This document shows positions 6,816 to 7,922 of a DNA stretch of 7,922 bases, in pieces. The number at the start of each line of letters is the position of its first letter. Positions within the stretch are counted from its first letter, which is position 1. Where the stretch lies: NCBI GenBank assembly GCA_023425455.1, contig JAFACP010000043.1:1-7922 (forward strand), read 5' to 3'. The position numbers and the translations under genes are program-made. This stretch comes from Pseudomonadota bacterium. Lineage in GTDB: Bacteria > Pseudomonadota > Gammaproteobacteria > Enterobacterales > Enterobacteriaceae. The notes below the pieces were generated by a model that made no database searches, was not told the DNA's origin, and worked only from the letters and a program-made list of their open reading frames with translations.

Positions 6816-6836
6816 TCGTGTTGCGATACTCTCCAT
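6702..6836 (-). CDS. 44-codon ORF through ERIC; retains the apparent original ybgE start
   Basis: The ATG overlaps the cydX stop by one base (TGATG), and the TGA overlaps the ybgE ATG by four (ATGA). It encodes MESIATRY followed by ERIC-encoded residues through KRQCE. The first eight residues resemble the start of E. coli YbgE (MSKIIATLY), so I read this as the severed 5' end of ybgE continuing into the repeat. It has no strong Shine-Dalgarno and would depend on ribosomes finishing cydX. The product is probably not functional, but its translation could deliver ribosomes to ybgE. The reading frame is seen; expression is inferred. Confidence 0.4.
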   Translation of the reverse strand: MESIATRYMKSVALQRGGKPANPRELTDVGDRGTSAQPTKRQCE

Positions 6837-6949
6837 CAGTGCTTTTCTTCGCTCGCTTTTGACGCTTCAACGTGCTCAAGCGCCAGTGCGGTAATGACAC
6901 CAAAAGCACAGGCAAGAAGCGTCCCTAAAATCCATGCGAAATACCACAT
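6836..6949 (-). CDS. cydX: CydX, small subunit of cytochrome bd-I oxidase
   Basis: This 37-residue protein is the same length as E. coli CydX. The N-terminus MWYFAWILGTLLACAFGVIT is one transmembrane helix, followed by ALALEHVEAS and a short charged tail. The family-conserved Tyr3, Trp6, Gly9 and Glu25 are present. CydX packs against CydA and is needed for stability of the haem pair and for oxidase activity. It is 14 bases downstream of cydB, with AAGGAG (6961-6956) 6 bases before the ATG. Its stop overlaps the ATG of the next ORF (TGATG). Only the C-terminal tail (SKASEEKH) departs clearly from E. coli. Confidence 0.97.
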   Translation of the reverse strand: MWYFAWILGTLLACAFGVITALALEHVEASKASEEKH

Positions 6950-6963
6950 ATTCAGCTCCTTAC

Positions 6964-7922
6964 TTAGTACATAGAGTGGGTGTTGCTTTCAATATGCTCT
7001 TTCGTGATACGACCGAACATTTTCCAGTAACACCAGATGGTGTAAGCCAGCACAATCGGTACGAACACGCAGGCAACGTAGGTCATCAGGTTAAGCGTCA
7101 TATGACTTGAGGTCGCATCCCACATGGTCAGGCTCGCGTTCATCATGGTGCTTGATGGCATCACGAATGGGAACATGGCGATACCTGCCGTCAGGATGAT
7201 GCAGGCCAACGTCAGTGAAGAGAAGACAAACGCCCACGCCCCTTTTTCCAGACGAGAAGTCAGCACGGTCAGCAGCGGCAGCAACACACCCAGGGCCGGG
7301 ATAATCCACAGCACCGGCGCATTATTGAAGTTCGCCAGCCATGCCCCAGCCTGACGCGCGACCTCTTTGGTCAGCGGGTTCGACGGTGCCGCATGGTTCA
7401 TGACAGAAGTCACCACGTAACCATCAATACCGTACATCACCCAGACACCCGCCAGCGCGAAGCAGACCAGCGTGACCAGAGCAGCAACTTGCGCGGTTGC
7501 GCGAGAGCGCAGGTGCAGTTCACCCACGGTACGCATCTGCAGATAGGTTGCCCCCTGGGTGATGATCATCGCCACGCTCACGACACCGGCCAGCAGACCA
7601 AACGGATTCAGCAGCTGGAAGAAGTTACCGGTGTAGAACAGACGCATGTACTCATCGATGTGGAACGGAACCCCCTGCAGCAGGTTACCGAACGCAACGC
7701 CGATCACCAGCGGCGGAACAAAGCTACCGATGAAGATGCCCCAGTCCCACATGTTACGCCAGCGGGTATCTTCGATCTTGGAACGGTAGTCAAAACCGAC
7801 CGGACGGAAGAATAACGAGGCCAGCACCAGAATCATCGCCACGTAGAAACCGGAAAACGCAGCGGCGTAGACCATCGGCCATGCGGCGAACAGCGCGCCG
7901 CCTGCGGTGATCAGCCATACCT
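6964..7922 (-). CDS. cydB: CydB, cytochrome bd-I ubiquinol oxidase subunit II (5' end outside window)
   Basis: The window holds the last 318 residues. The visible part starts at VWLITAGGALFAAWP, which is residue 62 of E. coli CydB, and the projected total is 379, the E. coli length. The reading frame runs off the window edge, so about 61 N-terminal residues are missing. Seven hydrophobic helices are recognisable of the family's nine, with the conserved stretch MFPFVMPSSTMMNASLTMWDAT and the C-terminus YWKMFGRITKEHIESNTHSMY. CydB pairs with CydA in the inner membrane to oxidise quinol and reduce oxygen to water at low oxygen tension. Operon promoters are outside the window. Confidence 0.98.
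   Translation of the reverse strand, partial: VWLITAGGALFAAWPMVYAAAFSGFYVAMILVLASLFFRPVGFDYRSKIEDTRWRNMWDWGIFIGSFVPPLVIGVAFGNLLQGVPFHIDEYMRLFYTGNFFQLLNPFGLLAGVVSVAMIITQGATYLQMRTVGELHLRSRATAQVAALVTLVCFALAGVWVMYGIDGYVVTSVMNHAAPSNPLTKEVARQAGAWLANFNNAPVLWIIPALGVLLPLLTVLTSRLEKGAWAFVFSSLTLACIILTAGIAMFPFVMPSSTMMNASLTMWDATSSHMTLNLMTYVACVFVPIVLAYTIWCYWKMFGRITKEHIESNTHSMY

Noticed and set aside
6693..6836. Novel small protein gene between cydX and ybgE with its own function
   Set aside because: Most of its codons are ERIC sequence and the rest resembles the old ybgE start. I keep it only as a low-confidence ORF, not a new functional protein.
7393..7815. A 140-codon plus-strand frame opposite cydB
   Set aside because: It is His/Gln/Arg-rich and antisense to the conserved CydB helices; there is no independent support for coding.

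Overview
The window is a chromosomal segment from a member of the Enterobacteriaceae. It carries the tail of the cytochrome bd-I oxidase operon, the complete tol-pal cluster and the start of a lysine/valine tRNA cluster. Every protein is close to its Escherichia coli K-12 counterpart, compared from memory. Lengths match or nearly match: CydB would be 379 residues, TolQ is 230, TolR 142, TolB 430 and Pal 173. There are nevertheless many substitutions, so the source is a relative such as Enterobacter, Citrobacter, Klebsiella or Leclercia rather than E. coli. I cannot fix the genus by eye. An ERIC element supports this placement.

All genes lie on the minus strand, so transcription runs from high to low coordinates. 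In that order: cydB (5' end outside the window), cydX (37 codons), an ERIC element sitting in the 5' codons of ybgE, ybgE, a 239-base leader with a likely promoter, ybgC, tolQ, tolR, tolA, a 135-base gap with a hairpin and a possible promoter, tolB, pal, cpoB, a 162-base gap with a perfect hairpin and a GC-discriminator tRNA promoter, then tRNA-Lys, tRNA-Val and tRNA-Lys. No stretch over 300 bases lacks a gene.

Functionally, CydB and CydX belong to the inner-membrane quinol oxidase, and YbgE is a small membrane protein of the same operon. YbgC is a cytoplasmic acyl-CoA thioesterase. TolQ-TolR form the proton-driven motor that energises TolA. TolA spans the periplasm and reaches TolB and the outer-membrane lipoprotein Pal, while CpoB links Tol to septal peptidoglycan synthesis. 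Together they drive outer-membrane constriction at division.

The gene content is an ordinary conserved chromosomal block, and I see no undescribed multi-gene system. The most interesting points are small. (1) The ERIC insertion appears to have split the original ybgE start from its body while supplying a new ribosome binding site and start codon. (2) The second tRNA-Lys gene has a G2/A71 mismatch in its acceptor stem. (3) The tRNA spacer holds an 18-base copy of a tRNA-Lys 3' end. (4) The ybgC leader and the tolB initiation region can form mutually exclusive structures.
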